A stretch of 64,000 bases of DNA from Acinetobacter tianfuensis (lineage in GTDB: Bacteria; Pseudomonadota; Gammaproteobacteria; Pseudomonadales; Moraxellaceae): contig NZ_RAXV01000002.1 in assembly GCF_003611465.1 (NCBI RefSeq), positions 62,001 through 126,000 on the forward strand, given 5' to 3'. Below, piece after piece: positions 53,859-63,218 of the stretch. The position numbers and the translations under genes were made by a program. The notes under the pieces are model-generated. The model was not told where the DNA came from, did no database searches, and was given only the letters and a program-made list of their open reading frames with translations. The first letter of the stretch is position 1; each line of letters starts with the position of its first letter.

Positions 53859-54474
53859 TTATTTGCGTAAAAAACCAGAAACCAAATTCAGGACTTGCTG
53901 GATATCGGCATTCGCTTCTTGCTGATTGGTCTCACCCGCTTGCGGTGTCAAGGAATCAATAATTTGCGGCAGCACTTGTGAAATTGCACCATATACGTCT
54001 TGCTTCGGCGCTTGGACTTGCGCAGCTACTTGCTCTACATCTGCATTATCAAATAAGTTTTGCACTTGCTGCGGATTCACGGCAGCATTATCACCAGAAC
54101 CTGTTGACACCCAATCATCAACTTGACTGCTCAACCCTTGCCCTTTCAGCTTGTCTAAAGCGCCTTGTAAACCGCCTTGCTTTTGAATCCAGTTTAGAAC
54201 TAAAGGAAGCACTGCTATTAACAGCGCAGAACTGCCTGAGGCGCCTGCACTGCGGGTTTGGGTCTGTGCACCGCCTAACTGGCCTAACACTGAACCTAAA
54301 ATACCGCCTAAGCCGCCCGCACCGCTTTGTGTATTATTTTGCTGAGATGCGCCGCCCAGTTGACCCAATACCGAACCCAAAATACCGCCTAAACCGCCCT
54401 TGCTGCGCATTTGTACCGCCCAATGCTTGCTTCGCTAAAATTTCTACGATGCTGCTTAAATTTGTCATTATCAT
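53859..54474 (-). pseudogene. YidB/DUF937-family gene with an apparent +1 frameshift
   Basis: The main frame (53859-54410, 183 codons) is a typical DUF937/YidB protein: tandem GGLGGILGSVLGQLGGA blocks, a helical core (LLIAVLPLVLNWIQKQGGLQGALDKLKGQGL), DDWVSTGSGDNAAV and the ISQVLPQIIDSLTPQ helix. The family N-terminus (MTNLSSIVEILAKQALGG) is encoded just upstream in another frame from ATG 54468/54474, with AGGA upstream. The two frames join if one base is removed from the three-C run at 54397-54399. Either the gene is broken, or it starts at 54410 without a good ribosome site, or there is a sequencing error. The biological function of YidB is unclear. Confidence 0.7.
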
Positions 54475-54572
54475 GCTTTCCTATCTATTGATCATTCCAG
54501 CATACATTGAAAAATTTTCGCCTCAGGCTGCTCTTTGTTAAATTTTGCAAAATCTGCGCGCAATACCATCGT

Positions 54573-55043
54573 TTACCAGCGGAACTTATTCCAGTTTTCA
54601 GGGTTCGCCCAAAATTTAGAATTAAACCAGTCAGGTACATGCTTATACGTCAAAATATTAAACTGCCACAATGCAAAATCGCTGACATGCGCGGTTTTAT
54701 CAATTAACTGTGTAAAGCCTAAAGCCCGCAGCATTTTTTCATCCTGTAAATTACTGACTACTACCAAGCGCTTAGCCATTAAGTCACGAAGCTTGACCAG
54801 CATCTGTATTTTTTGCTGTTCCGATATCCCATCCCACTCTGCTGTATCAAACAGTACAAAACCAAGGTCAAAACGCTGGGTAAAAGGCAGATTTAAAAAA
54901 TCAGTTACGTTAAAATATTGCCAAGAGATCGAATGATGACTGCTGTATTGTTCTAGATTTTGGCCAATACACAATGCAGTAGAAATAGGCTGCTCGGTTG
55001 ATAAATCATCTAGCATAGAAGTAATGACATTCTGTTCAGCCAT
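54573..55043 (-). CDS. DUF6231-like protein, 156 aa
   Basis: A soluble protein of 156 residues with a Rossmann-like pattern (TALCIGQNL, RFDLGFVLFDTAEWDGISEQQKIQMLVKLRDLMAKRLVVVSN) reminiscent of a degenerate methyltransferase, and a Trp-rich C-terminus (DWFNSKFWANPENWNKFRW). I associate this pattern with the DUF6231 family of Pseudomonas and Acinetobacter, but this is from memory. It is divergent from the DUF2797 gene with a 35-bp gap. The function is unknown. Confidence 0.68.
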   Translation of the reverse strand: MAEQNVITSMLDDLSTEQPISTALCIGQNLEQYSSHHSISWQYFNVTDFLNLPFTQRFDLGFVLFDTAEWDGISEQQKIQMLVKLRDLMAKRLVVVSNLQDEKMLRALGFTQLIDKTAHVSDFALWQFNILTYKHVPDWFNSKFWANPENWNKFRW

Positions 55044-55078
55044 TTACTGCATCCTTATATATAAAGTGAGTATTCTGT

Positions 55079-55951
55079 ATGGAACTACAAGGCATTTGCC
55101 ATAAAATGCATGCAGGTCTTAAAGACCTTAGTGTAACTGATCAACATATACACAGGGCAAATGTTGAATATAAATTCATATTGGATCGTTCAGATATTGA
55201 ACTGCCATTCAGCATAGGCCAAGAAATTGAACTGGAAGCCACTGGCAATATTTATTGCGTATCATGCGGCAGCAAAACACAAAAATCATATTCACAAGGC
55301 CATTGTTTCAAATGCTTTAAAACTAAAGCCGCCTGCGATATGTGCATCATGAAACCTGAAACCTGCCACTATCATTTGGGTACTTGCCGTGAAGACAGTT
55401 TCGCACATGAAGTTTGCTTCCAGCCGCATATTGTCTATTTAGCCAATTCCAGCGCCTTGAAAGTTGGTATTACCCGTTTAGGTCAAATGCCCACCCGCTG
55501 GCTAGATCAAGGCGCAACCCAAGCTTTACCAATTATGAAAGTCGGTTCGCGCCGCCTCTCTGGCCAGCTGGAAATTATGTTTGGCACTCAAGTGGCAGAC
55601 AAAACCGACTGGCGTAAGCTGTTGAAAGGTGAGGCGGAACCCATAGACTTGATTGGCATCCGTGAACAGCTGCTTGAAGAATTTGCACCCAAAATTCAAA
55701 CCATTCGTGACGAATTCAGTCAAAGTTTAGAATTTAATGAAGGTATTGAAATATTAGAAGATGAAAAACCGCGTCAATTCATCTATCCCGTGGAGCAGTA
55801 TCCTGAAAAAATCAAGTCACATAATTTGGATAAAACACCGATTATCCGCGGCAGACTGCAAGGAATTAAGGGACAGTATTTGATTATGGACACTGGTGTA
55901 ATCAATATCCGCAAATATACTGGTTATGAGCTGAAAGTCCGCGCAGAGTAA
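55079..55951 (+). CDS. DUF2797 protein
   Basis: A 290-residue protein. A Cys-rich N-terminal half (YCVSCGSKTQKSYSQGHCFKCF, DMCIMKPETCHYHLGTCRE) looks zinc-binding. It is followed by HIVYLANSSALKVGITRLGQMPTRWLDQGA, the DUF2797 landmark, which resembles a GIY-YIG-like nuclease module. The function is unknown. There is a 35-bp gap to the divergent DUF6231-like gene, so the promoters overlap. Confidence 0.85.
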   Translation: MELQGICHKMHAGLKDLSVTDQHIHRANVEYKFILDRSDIELPFSIGQEIELEATGNIYCVSCGSKTQKSYSQGHCFKCFKTKAACDMCIMKPETCHYHLGTCREDSFAHEVCFQPHIVYLANSSALKVGITRLGQMPTRWLDQGATQALPIMKVGSRRLSGQLEIMFGTQVADKTDWRKLLKGEAEPIDLIGIREQLLEEFAPKIQTIRDEFSQSLEFNEGIEILEDEKPRQFIYPVEQYPEKIKSHNLDKTPIIRGRLQGIKGQYLIMDTGVINIRKYTGYELKVRAE

Positions 55952-55963
55952 AGCGATGAACAC

Positions 55964-55994
55964 AAAAAAGCGGAAGTCAATCTTCCGCTTTTTT
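55964..55994 (+). terminator. Terminator after the DUF2797 gene
   Basis: AAAAAGCGGAAG/CTTCCGCTTTTT stem with a TCAAT loop. Confidence 0.9.
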
Positions 55995-56017
55995 AATCTG
56001 ACAAAATGACTGGAAAA

Positions 56018-57037
56018 TTATTTCACTTTCTTTAAAAAGTTTAAATAGGGATAAGCCACCAGCTGCTCAGCTTCCAGAATAGGCATATGCCCTATACCCT
56101 CTAAAATTAAAGGCTGTTCGCTATTTTTCAATAGCCCTTTTAGCTCAGCCGCCGCTTCAACATTAACCACTTTATCTTGCTTACCCCAAACAATCAGCGC
56201 TGGCGCATCAATGGTACGCGCAAGCAGCCCAAAAGATTCAGGCGTATAAAGCTTAGACATTTCAATTAAAGCATTCACCATTTTATGCGTATTTTTAGAC
56301 TGTGAAACCATCAGCTTCTCTTGGGCAGCTTTCAGTTCTTGCGGAATAAATGGCGGAGATTGCATTGCTATCGTAATTAATTTGTCAAAATCACCTGACT
56401 TTTCAACCACAATCTGACGCAGCTGCTGCGGATCTTTTAAATATGCGGTATTTGCAGTTTTATATACGCCTGCCGCATCCACCAGAAGTAAGGATTTCAC
56501 CTCCAGCGGATATTGAGCGCTATAAAGCATGGCTATAGCGCCGCCCATACTATGGCCCGCAATATGCAGATTTGGATCAAATTTAGCAGCATCAGTAAAA
56601 CGGCGTAATTTTTCTGCCAAATTGGGTATAGACAAATCAAATTCAGCTGCGGTTTTAGTTTCTCCGTGTGCAGGCAGATCAGGAATAATCACATGATAAG
56701 ACGGTGTTAAATAACGCGCAACACGGTTCCAGTTATCACGTGTCCCTGACAGCCCATGAATTAACAGTACTGTCGGCTTTGACGCATTGCCGCCCTCACT
56801 GTATATCCACTCTACATCTCCCGCTTTTACAGTCTTGGTTTGCAGCCCTGCCCATGCCCGCTCTTGCTGCAATATATTTTGAAAATTAATCTCAGCAGCC
56901 TGCATAAGCACTGAATATAAACATAGACCTAATCCAGCTGCTATCTGCAGCAGCTTTTTACACATTATCCCAACCATTTTTGTTTTATCCGATTTCTTTG
57001 TTTTCATTTTTATAAGCGCTTTTACAGACAATTGCAT
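56018..57037 (-). CDS. exported alpha/beta hydrolase
   Basis: A 339-residue hydrolase. A signal peptide is evident from the internal Met at codon 25 (MCKKLLQIAAGLGLCLYSVLMQAAE), so the true start may be 56965 rather than 57037; no candidate has a strong ribosome site. The HGLSGTRDNW oxyanion region, nucleophile serine in AGHSMGG, acid in VWGKQDKVV and catalytic histidine in EGIGHMPILE are all in order. It is probably a periplasmic or secreted esterase/lipase. It is monocistronic, convergent with the DUF2797 gene. Confidence 0.85.
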   Translation of the reverse strand: MQLSVKALIKMKTKKSDKTKMVGIMCKKLLQIAAGLGLCLYSVLMQAAEINFQNILQQERAWAGLQTKTVKAGDVEWIYSEGGNASKPTVLLIHGLSGTRDNWNRVARYLTPSYHVIIPDLPAHGETKTAAEFDLSIPNLAEKLRRFTDAAKFDPNLHIAGHSMGGAIAMLYSAQYPLEVKSLLLVDAAGVYKTANTAYLKDPQQLRQIVVEKSGDFDKLITIAMQSPPFIPQELKAAQEKLMVSQSKNTHKMVNALIEMSKLYTPESFGLLARTIDAPALIVWGKQDKVVNVEAAAELKGLLKNSEQPLILEGIGHMPILEAEQLVAYPYLNFLKKVK

Positions 57038-57071
57038 TTGCCTAAAAGCTCACTTCAGATTAAATGCAGTC

Positions 57072-57100
57072 AAAAAAACCAGCCCGCGGGCTGGTTTTTT
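57072..57100 (-). terminator. Terminator after ppiD
   Basis: CCAGCCC/GGGCTGG stem around GC with A and T runs, 20 bp past the ppiD stop. Confidence 0.85.
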
Positions 57101-57120
57101 AGCAACTTAGCAATAATGCA

Positions 57121-58986
57121 TTATTTGATTTTTGCATTTGCTTTAAGATAACGCGTGTAATCATCAAATTCTTGCTGACCGCGAAGCTGCTGATAAAGCT
57201 TTTGCAGCTCTGCAATTTGCGCATCATCAATACCGCTGGCTGCATTTTTGTTTACATTCGTCACAGCAACCACAACAAGCTCATTTGGCATACTTGCAGT
57301 TGTTACAGACCAGAAACCTGCTTTCGGCGCAGCTGTACTAAATGCCGCCCGCTGAATATCACGTTTTAACAAACCGTCTGCACGAGTAAAAGTACCTGCA
57401 TTTTCAAATACAAGGCCTGTTTTCGCGACTTGCGCGGCTGGCTTCGTTTTAAACTCAGCCAACACTGCTGCAATTTTTGCTTTTGCCGCATCATAAGCTT
57501 TTTTCTCAATCAGCTTTGCTTTAACAGCAGGCTTAACTTGAGCTAGAGACTGCTCACCGGATGAATAGTAATTACGTACCTTAATCCAAACTGTGTTGCC
57601 ATTTGCAAGCTGAATGCTGCTTGAAACATTGCGGTCGCCATTTTTCACATCTTCATTGAAGATTTTAGCTTTCACCGCATTTTCACTTAATACAGGATGC
57701 TTAGCAGAAAGTGTCAAACCTTTAACCGTTTGCACTGCCGCACCTTTCACTTCTTGTGAAATGACATCCAAAGCATCACTGCTGATAACCAAGTCATTTA
57801 AGCTATTTACTGTATCAGAAAAAGCATTGGCCTTTTTCGCCGCCAGCACTTCTTCAGTTAAACGCGCTTTTTGAGTTTCAAATGCAGGGACATTTGCAGC
57901 AGCGCCTTCAACAGCAATTAAATGGTAACCGTAATCCGTTTTTACTGGTGCAGAAACTTGTCCTGCGCCTGTGCTTGCGACAGCCTTATCAAAGGCATCG
58001 CCAAAAGCGCCCTGGCTATATACAGCCAGCTTACCGCCCTGCTTGCTTGAAGCAGGATCTTCAGAATACTCTGCAGCAGCCTGATCAAAAGCTAAACCAG
58101 CTTTAATTTTCGCAGCGACATCTGCAGCGCGTTTTTGCGCATCTGCATCTGAACGGCCTTCAGCAGTAATTAAAATATGCTTAACTTGCGGCTGAGCCTC
58201 ACTTTGCAATTTAGCAGTGAAAGCATCATAAGCCTGCTTCAGCTCTTCATCTGTTACAGATTCAGATACTGCAGGAATATTTGCAGGTGTCAAAAGCACA
58301 AAGTCTACATCCGCACTGGTCGGCTGTTTAAATAGCGTTTTATGCTGTTCAAAATACGCAGCAATTTCAGCATCAGTCACTTTTACAGACTTTTTATATT
58401 CATCCAGCGGAATGCTCGCCAATTGGATCGAACGCTGTTCAGTCTGCAGATTAGCAATTTGCTGCACATCCACCTTACTCACGAGCGGATAGTCAGTAAA
58501 CGCTGTAGACAGCATTTTCAATGCATGGTCTGTACGCAAGCTGTCCAAAAACTGACGGTTTGTCATACCGATAGAAGCTAAATATTGCGCAAACATTTCA
58601 TCTGAAAACACGCCGTCTTTTTGAAAACTGGCCTGCTGATGAATCATTTGAATCATCTGCTGATCGCTTAAGCTGATACCCAGCTTCTCAGCTTGCTGAA
58701 TCAGCAGCTGACGGGAAATCAGCGTGTCCATCGCTTTATTGTTGATAAAATCAAGATTCAAAAGCGTTTCATCGCCATCCACATAAGCCAAATACTGATC
58801 TTTAAATGACTTCGTAGCAGCTTCTAATTCTTTTTTAGAAATATCTGTTCCATTGACGGACTTCACTGCATCCTTTGACCCGCCGCTAAAATAACCCTCA
58901 ATGCCAACCAAGGCCAAAGGAGTTAAAAACAAAACGAGTAAAACTTTGCCAAGCCAGCCTTTAATGACTTTGCGAAAAGATTCCAT
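57121..58986 (-). CDS. ppiD: periplasmic chaperone and peptidyl-prolyl isomerase PpiD
   Basis: A 621-residue membrane-anchored chaperone. It has a single N-terminal helix (GKVLLVLFLTPLALVGIEGYF, residues 13-33), a SurA-like N-terminal helical domain to about 210, and a parvulin rotamase domain at about 265-355 (QVKHILITAEGRSDADAQKRAADVAAKI...DYGYHLIAVEG), then a second parvulin-like region. It folds newly translocated proteins near SecYEG. It follows hupB as in E. coli. Confidence 0.95.
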   Translation of the reverse strand: MESFRKVIKGWLGKVLLVLFLTPLALVGIEGYFSGGSKDAVKSVNGTDISKKELEAATKSFKDQYLAYVDGDETLLNLDFINNKAMDTLISRQLLIQQAEKLGISLSDQQMIQMIHQQASFQKDGVFSDEMFAQYLASIGMTNRQFLDSLRTDHALKMLSTAFTDYPLVSKVDVQQIANLQTEQRSIQLASIPLDEYKKSVKVTDAEIAAYFEQHKTLFKQPTSADVDFVLLTPANIPAVSESVTDEELKQAYDAFTAKLQSEAQPQVKHILITAEGRSDADAQKRAADVAAKIKAGLAFDQAAAEYSEDPASSKQGGKLAVYSQGAFGDAFDKAVASTGAGQVSAPVKTDYGYHLIAVEGAAANVPAFETQKARLTEEVLAAKKANAFSDTVNSLNDLVISSDALDVISQEVKGAAVQTVKGLTLSAKHPVLSENAVKAKIFNEDVKNGDRNVSSSIQLANGNTVWIKVRNYYSSGEQSLAQVKPAVKAKLIEKKAYDAAKAKIAAVLAEFKTKPAAQVAKTGLVFENAGTFTRADGLLKRDIQRAAFSTAAPKAGFWSVTTASMPNELVVVAVTNVNKNAASGIDDAQIAELQKLYQQLRGQQEFDDYTRYLKANAKIK

Positions 58987-59077
58987 TAGTAATCCAATAT
59001 TTTATTTGCAACAGATTTTAACTGAAAACCCAAAGTGAATGAATGTGTTAATGCGTTAAATCACATTTATCAATAAA

Positions 59078-59100
59078 AAACGCGCCGTTTAGGCGCGTTT
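59078..59100 (-). terminator. Terminator after hupB
   Basis: AAACGCGCC/GGCGCGTTT stem with a GTTTA loop, just past the hupB stop. Confidence 0.8.
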
Positions 59101-59115
59101 AATAGATCAATAGTC

Positions 59116-59388
59116 TTATGCTACTGAGTCTTTCAAGCCTTTGCCAGCTTTGAAGCTTGGTACTTTGCTTGCTTTAATTTCTAAAGTTGCGCCAGTTTGC
59201 GGATTACGGCCAGTACGCGCTGCGCGCTCTTTCACATTGAAAGTACCGAAACCCACTAAAGTTACTGTGTCGCCTGATTTAAGCGCATCAGTAATAGAAG
59301 CAATTGTAGCATCCAAAGCTTTACCTGCGTCAGCCTTAGATAATCCCCCTTTTTCTGCAATTGCATCAATTAATTCTGATTTATTCAT
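59116..59388 (-). CDS. hupB: DNA-binding protein HU
   Basis: A 90-residue histone-like protein. [33 protein letters not shown] and the arm [22 protein letters not shown] with the intercalating proline region are diagnostic. It compacts and bends DNA as a dimer. AGAGGAC precedes the ATG. Confidence 0.97.
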   Translation of the reverse strand: MNKSELIDAIAEKGGLSKADAGKALDATIASITDALKSGDTVTLVGFGTFNVKERAARTGRNPQTGATLEIKASKVPSFKAGKGLKDSVA

Positions 59389-59558
59389 GAAAATTACGTC
59401 CTCTTAATATCGTTTATTCAAGGTCCAAAAAATGTGTTTGAATTGCCATAGCGCCTTTATAGCAATGCTTTAGGGGTAAAGGCAATACTCCTGATCCCCT
59501 TTTTTTGCAAAATAATTAAGAAAAAAACCTTGATAAATAAATAATCTGTTTTTGCCTA

Positions 59559-60029
59559 TTATTTTTTCGGCAACTGATCCTTCATTTGCTTTTGTTCTTC
59601 AGCCAAGGCATCAACTTTTGCATGCAACTGTAATATCAGCTTTTCAAGATGCTGTAAATCTTTTGGTGTAATTAAACCCAAACGGTTCAGTGAATGATTC
59701 ACACTATTATCCAGCAGCTTTTCAACTTTATCCTTGGTATCGGTCACAGACTCTTTGGCTTTTTCAGAGACCATTTCCACTGTCTGATCGGCAATATCTG
59801 TTGTTTTGGATTCCAGCTCCTCACCCACTTTGACTAGCGAGTCAAAAAGCTTATTGCCTTCCTCTTCCGCTCTAGAAAATGCGCCAAGGCCGGCAAGCCA
59901 AATTTGCTTGGTATACTTGCGGAAATCCAGCACAGATTTTCTATTTGAGTGCTTGCCGCTCTTCGTTTTTAAAGGTTTTTCATCCAGCAAATCTTCTGCT
60001 TGTTCTTCATGTGCATTGATCTTATCCAT
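59559..60029 (-). CDS. phasin-family granule-associated protein
   Basis: A 156-residue protein whose central part (FRKYTKQIWLAGLGAFSRAEEEGNKLFDSLVKVGEELE) matches the PhaI/PhaF phasin signature. It is followed by an amphipathic coiled-coil region (EKAKESVTDTKDKVEKLLDNSVNHSLNRLGL...LHAKVDALAEEQKQM). Phasins coat polyhydroxyalkanoate granules. No pha biosynthesis genes are in the window. It is divergent from the SCP2-like gene. Confidence 0.87.
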   Translation of the reverse strand: MDKINAHEEQAEDLLDEKPLKTKSGKHSNRKSVLDFRKYTKQIWLAGLGAFSRAEEEGNKLFDSLVKVGEELESKTTDIADQTVEMVSEKAKESVTDTKDKVEKLLDNSVNHSLNRLGLITPKDLQHLEKLILQLHAKVDALAEEQKQMKDQLPKK

Positions 60030-60221
60030 CTGACGGCACGCTCCTGATTATTCTATGTCTATTTATACGGCAATATGCAAAATGACACCATATTAACAAA
60101 CTTAAAGCTTGATTGATTTGCTAAACTGTTCTACAAAGCAAGTTAATTCAAGTGTTTTGTTTGCACCTGAAATATTACACAAGCAGGACGCGCCATTTTC
60201 AGGTAAGGATTAGGTTTTTCT

Positions 60222-60884
60222 ATGAGTGATTCGCAACAGAGTAAAGATCATCAGCAAAAAGATCAGACTCATCTGCTGCTCACGATGTCTTTAATTATTT
60301 TAGAAACTATTTTCTCTTTTATTCTAAAACATGACCGTGTCGTAGCGCTGCAGGCGAAAAAATTTGTAGATCAAAACATCTCAATTAAAATCAACAGCTA
60401 TATCCCTTACTTCGATTTTTACGTTCAGTTTACAGAGCGCGGCATTTTATTTGATGACAAAGCGCCAGAAAAAGCTGTCGATCTAGATGTGCGCACAACT
60501 CTCATGGACTTAATCAAGATCTTTGTTTTCGGCAACCACCGCTGTATTAAAGGCATGCGCATAGACGGCGATTTAGTTCTTAAAGATGAATTTCGTGATT
60601 TGCTTTCCTTATTTAGCTTTCCAAAGCTTATGGGTGACTGGAAACAATGGCTGACTCAGCCTGATGACGAACAAAATATCACTGCCTCTAAAAAGCGCAT
60701 TGCCCCTCTTTTAGAAAAAATTGATCAGCAGCGCTCTAAAATCAACACCCTGCAAGTTGAAGTAAAACAATACAAAAACCGCATTAAACGTATGGAGCGC
60801 CGTCAAAAACGCATTAACATCATATTTACCGTGATTACAGTTCTTTTAATCGCATTAGTCGTGTATAATGTTTGGCCTGCATAA
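60222..60884 (+). CDS. SCP2-like protein with C-terminal membrane anchor
   Basis: A 220-residue protein. The middle (KINSYIPYFDFYVQFTERGILFDDKAPEKAVDLDVRTTLMDLIKIFVFGNHRCIKGMRIDGDLVLKDEFRDLLSLF) has the SCP2 sterol-carrier plan that also occurs in UbiJ/UbiT accessory factors. A coiled coil (IDQQRSKINTLQVEVKQYKNRIKRMERRQKRIN) precedes a C-terminal transmembrane helix (IIFTVITVLLIALVVYNVWPA), like UbiJ plus a tail anchor. A ubiquinone or lipid role is possible but inferred. Its ATG is 193 bp from the divergent phasin gene. Confidence 0.68.
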   Translation: MSDSQQSKDHQQKDQTHLLLTMSLIILETIFSFILKHDRVVALQAKKFVDQNISIKINSYIPYFDFYVQFTERGILFDDKAPEKAVDLDVRTTLMDLIKIFVFGNHRCIKGMRIDGDLVLKDEFRDLLSLFSFPKLMGDWKQWLTQPDDEQNITASKKRIAPLLEKIDQQRSKINTLQVEVKQYKNRIKRMERRQKRINIIFTVITVLLIALVVYNVWPA

Positions 60885-60929
60885 TTAGCATTTTTTGCTA
60901 TAACCTATTTCAAATTAAACACTATTAAA

Positions 60930-60962
60930 AAACTTGACTATTTTAGTCAGGATTCTTAGAAT
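60930..60962 (+). promoter_or_regulatory. iscR promoter with overlapping type 1 IscR site
   Basis: CTTGACT-ATTTT-AGTCAGG fits the type 1 IscR palindrome (GACT-N5-AGTC core). The TTGACT inside it (60934-60939) is a -35 element, 17 bp from TAGAAT (60957-60962). Holo-IscR would therefore block the promoter, the known autorepression. Confidence 0.8.
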
Positions 60963-60995
60963 CTATACATCTAGTCTAAACTTGTGTATCGAATC

Positions 60996-61469
60996 ATGCG
61001 CTTAACAACTCGCGGTCGCTACGCGGTGACTGCTCTACTTGATCTAGCTTTGCAGCCAACTGAACAAACGATCACTCTTGCAGAAATTGCTGCCCGTCAA
61101 ACAATTTCTGTGGCCTACCTAGAACAGTTATTCGCGAAATTAAAGCGCCACGGCTTAGTTTCAAGTATTCGCGGTGCGAATGGCGGTTATCACCTAGCCC
61201 GCAGCGCTGAAGAAATCACTGTCTTAGCAATTATTGAAGCCGTAAATGAAACCGTTGACGCAACACGCTGTGACCATAAAGGCAACTGTCAAAATGGCGC
61301 AATGTGCTTAACTCACGATTTATGGCAAGAACTCTCCCACCACATTGCCGATTATCTTGCAAAAATCACGCTTGCTGACTTAGTAGCCCGTGACAACGTG
61401 CAAACCGTTGCCATTCGCCAAAATACTTCAGGTTTTGATTCAGCCCTTCTATCGGTTACAGGTATTTGA
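60996..61469 (+). CDS. iscR: Fe-S cluster assembly transcriptional regulator IscR
   Basis: A 157-residue Rrf2-family regulator. A winged HTH ([47 protein letters not shown]) is followed by cluster-ligand cysteines C92, C98 and C104. ATG 60996 matches the family start; an in-frame GTG at 60984 is less likely. It represses its own operon when it carries a 2Fe-2S cluster. Confidence 0.96.
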   Translation: MRLTTRGRYAVTALLDLALQPTEQTITLAEIAARQTISVAYLEQLFAKLKRHGLVSSIRGANGGYHLARSAEEITVLAIIEAVNETVDATRCDHKGNCQNGAMCLTHDLWQELSHHIADYLAKITLADLVARDNVQTVAIRQNTSGFDSALLSVTGI

Positions 61470-61470
61470 C

Positions 61471-62688
61471 ATGAAACGTCCTATTTATCTTGATTATGCA
61501 GCAACGACTCCTGTAGACCCTCAAGTTGCTGAGCGTATGATGGAATGCTTAACATTTGACGGCACTTTCGGCAATGCAGCATCTCGTTCGCATGCTTACG
61601 GCTGGCAAGCAGAAGAAAAAGTTGAGTATGCACGTGAACAAGTTGCAAACCTAATTAAAGCTGATCCGCGTGAAATCGTTTGGACTTCTGGCGCAACTGA
61701 ATCTGACAACCTTGCACTTAAAGGTGTTGCTCAGTTCTATGCAAACAAAGGCAAACACATCATCACCTCTAAAATTGAACATAAAGCAATTTTAGATACT
61801 TGCCGTGAACTTGAAGAAGAAGGCTTTGAGATCACATATCTTGAACCAGAAGAAAAAACAGGTCTTATTACACCTGAAATGGTTCAAGCTGCGCTTCGTC
61901 CAGATACAATTCTTGTTTCACTGATGATGGTAAACAACGAAATCGGCACTGTGACTGATGTTGCTGCAATTGGTGAACTGACCCGCGCAAACAAAACTTA
62001 TTTCCACGTCGATGCCGCTCAAGCAGCAGGTAAAGTTGAAATTGACCTTTCAACAATGAAAATCGACCTAATGAGTTTCTCAGCTCACAAAATTTATGGT
62101 CCTAAAGGTATTGGCGCACTATTTGTTCGCCGTTCTCCGCGTGTACGCGTAAAAGCGCAAATGCATGGCGGCGGTCATGAACGCGGCATGCGTTCTGGAA
62201 CACTTGCCACTCACCAAATCGTAGGTATGGGTGAAGCATTTGAACTTGCAGGCAAAAATCTGACTGCAGAACAAACTCGCCTTCGCGTACTTCGCGACAA
62301 ACTTTGGAATGGCTTACAAGGTTTAGAACAAGTGTTCTTAAACGGCCACCCAGAACACAACGTTGCCAACTACCTGAACGTCAGCTTCAACTTTGTTGAA
62401 GGCGAATCTTTAATGATGTCATTGAAAGACGCTGCTGTATCTTCAGGTTCAGCATGTACTTCTGCAACATTAGAACCTTCATACGTTCTTCGTGCCCTAG
62501 GTCTTTCTGATGAATTAGCGCACAGCTCTATCCGCTTCAGCTTTGGTAAATACACAACTGAAGAGGATATTGACCATGTTTTACAAGTGACTATCGCTGC
62601 TGTAGAGAAATTGCGTGAGCTTTCTCCACTTTGGGATATGTACAAAGAAGGCATCGACCTTTCTACTGTTGAATGGGCTGAACACTAA
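61471..62688 (+). CDS. iscS: cysteine desulfurase IscS
   Basis: A 405-residue PLP enzyme that takes sulfur from cysteine. The PLP lysine is K207 ([12 protein letters not shown]), the mobile-loop persulfide cysteine is C329 ([17 protein letters not shown]). The ATG at 61471 is one base after the iscR stop; a frame extending to 61390 lies inside iscR. Confidence 0.97.
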   Translation: MKRPIYLDYAATTPVDPQVAERMMECLTFDGTFGNAASRSHAYGWQAEEKVEYAREQVANLIKADPREIVWTSGATESDNLALKGVAQFYANKGKHIITSKIEHKAILDTCRELEEEGFEITYLEPEEKTGLITPEMVQAALRPDTILVSLMMVNNEIGTVTDVAAIGELTRANKTYFHVDAAQAAGKVEIDLSTMKIDLMSFSAHKIYGPKGIGALFVRRSPRVRVKAQMHGGGHERGMRSGTLATHQIVGMGEAFELAGKNLTAEQTRLRVLRDKLWNGLQGLEQVFLNGHPEHNVANYLNVSFNFVEGESLMMSLKDAAVSSGSACTSATLEPSYVLRALGLSDELAHSSIRFSFGKYTTEEDIDHVLQVTIAAVEKLRELSPLWDMYKEGIDLSTVEWAEH

Positions 62689-62691
62689 TTC

Positions 62692-62725
62692 ATCCCCGCG
62701 GGATAGCTTTTATTTAAAGGCTATC
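62692..62725 (+). promoter_or_regulatory. Hairpins between iscS and iscU
   Basis: ATCCC-CGC-GGGAT (62692-62704) overlaps GATAGC/GCTATC (62702-62725), so the two hairpins are mutually exclusive. There is no T run. A candidate RNA processing or stability element splits iscRS from iscUA. Confidence 0.45.
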
Positions 62726-62794
62726 TCATTGACTACTGTTATTTCACCCCCATATTAAATCTTACAGGCTGACCCCGAGGTTTGGAGAAGCATC

Positions 62795-63181
62795 ATGGCT
62801 TATAGCGAAAAAGTAATTGATCATTACGAAAACCCTCGTAATGTTGGCGTCTTAGACAAAAATGCAGAAAATGTTGGTACTGGCATGGTTGGCGCTCCAG
62901 CATGCGGTGACGTAATGCGTCTGCAAATTCAAGTTGATGACAACGGCGTAATTGAAGAAGCGCGTTTCAAAACTTATGGCTGCGGTTCAGCAATTGCATC
63001 CAGCTCACTTGTTACTGAGTGGCTTAAAGGCAAAACGCTTGATGAAGCTCAAGCGATCAAGAACATTGATATTGCAACCGAGCTTGCACTTCCTCCTGTT
63101 AAAGTACACTGCTCTGTACTTGCAGAAGACGCAATCAAAGCTGCTGTAGAAGATTACCGCAGCAAAAAAACAAAAGCTTAA
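62795..63181 (+). CDS. iscU: Fe-S cluster scaffold IscU
   Basis: A 128-residue scaffold. Ligands are C37 and D39 (GAPACGDVM), C63 ([12 protein letters not shown]), and H105-C106 ([12 protein letters not shown]). The LPPVK segment (99-103) is the HscA recognition site. GGAGAAGC precedes the ATG. Confidence 0.98.
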   Translation: MAYSEKVIDHYENPRNVGVLDKNAENVGTGMVGAPACGDVMRLQIQVDDNGVIEEARFKTYGCGSAIASSSLVTEWLKGKTLDEAQAIKNIDIATELALPPVKVHCSVLAEDAIKAAVEDYRSKKTKA

Positions 63182-63218
63182 TTGTGAAAGTTTTTGCCTA
63201 AGATCTAACGGAGTTTTC

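Noticed and set aside
53978..54541. 187-codon plus-strand frame
   Set aside because: It runs antisense through the glycine-rich YidB-like gene, where repetitive GC-rich codons keep all frames open.
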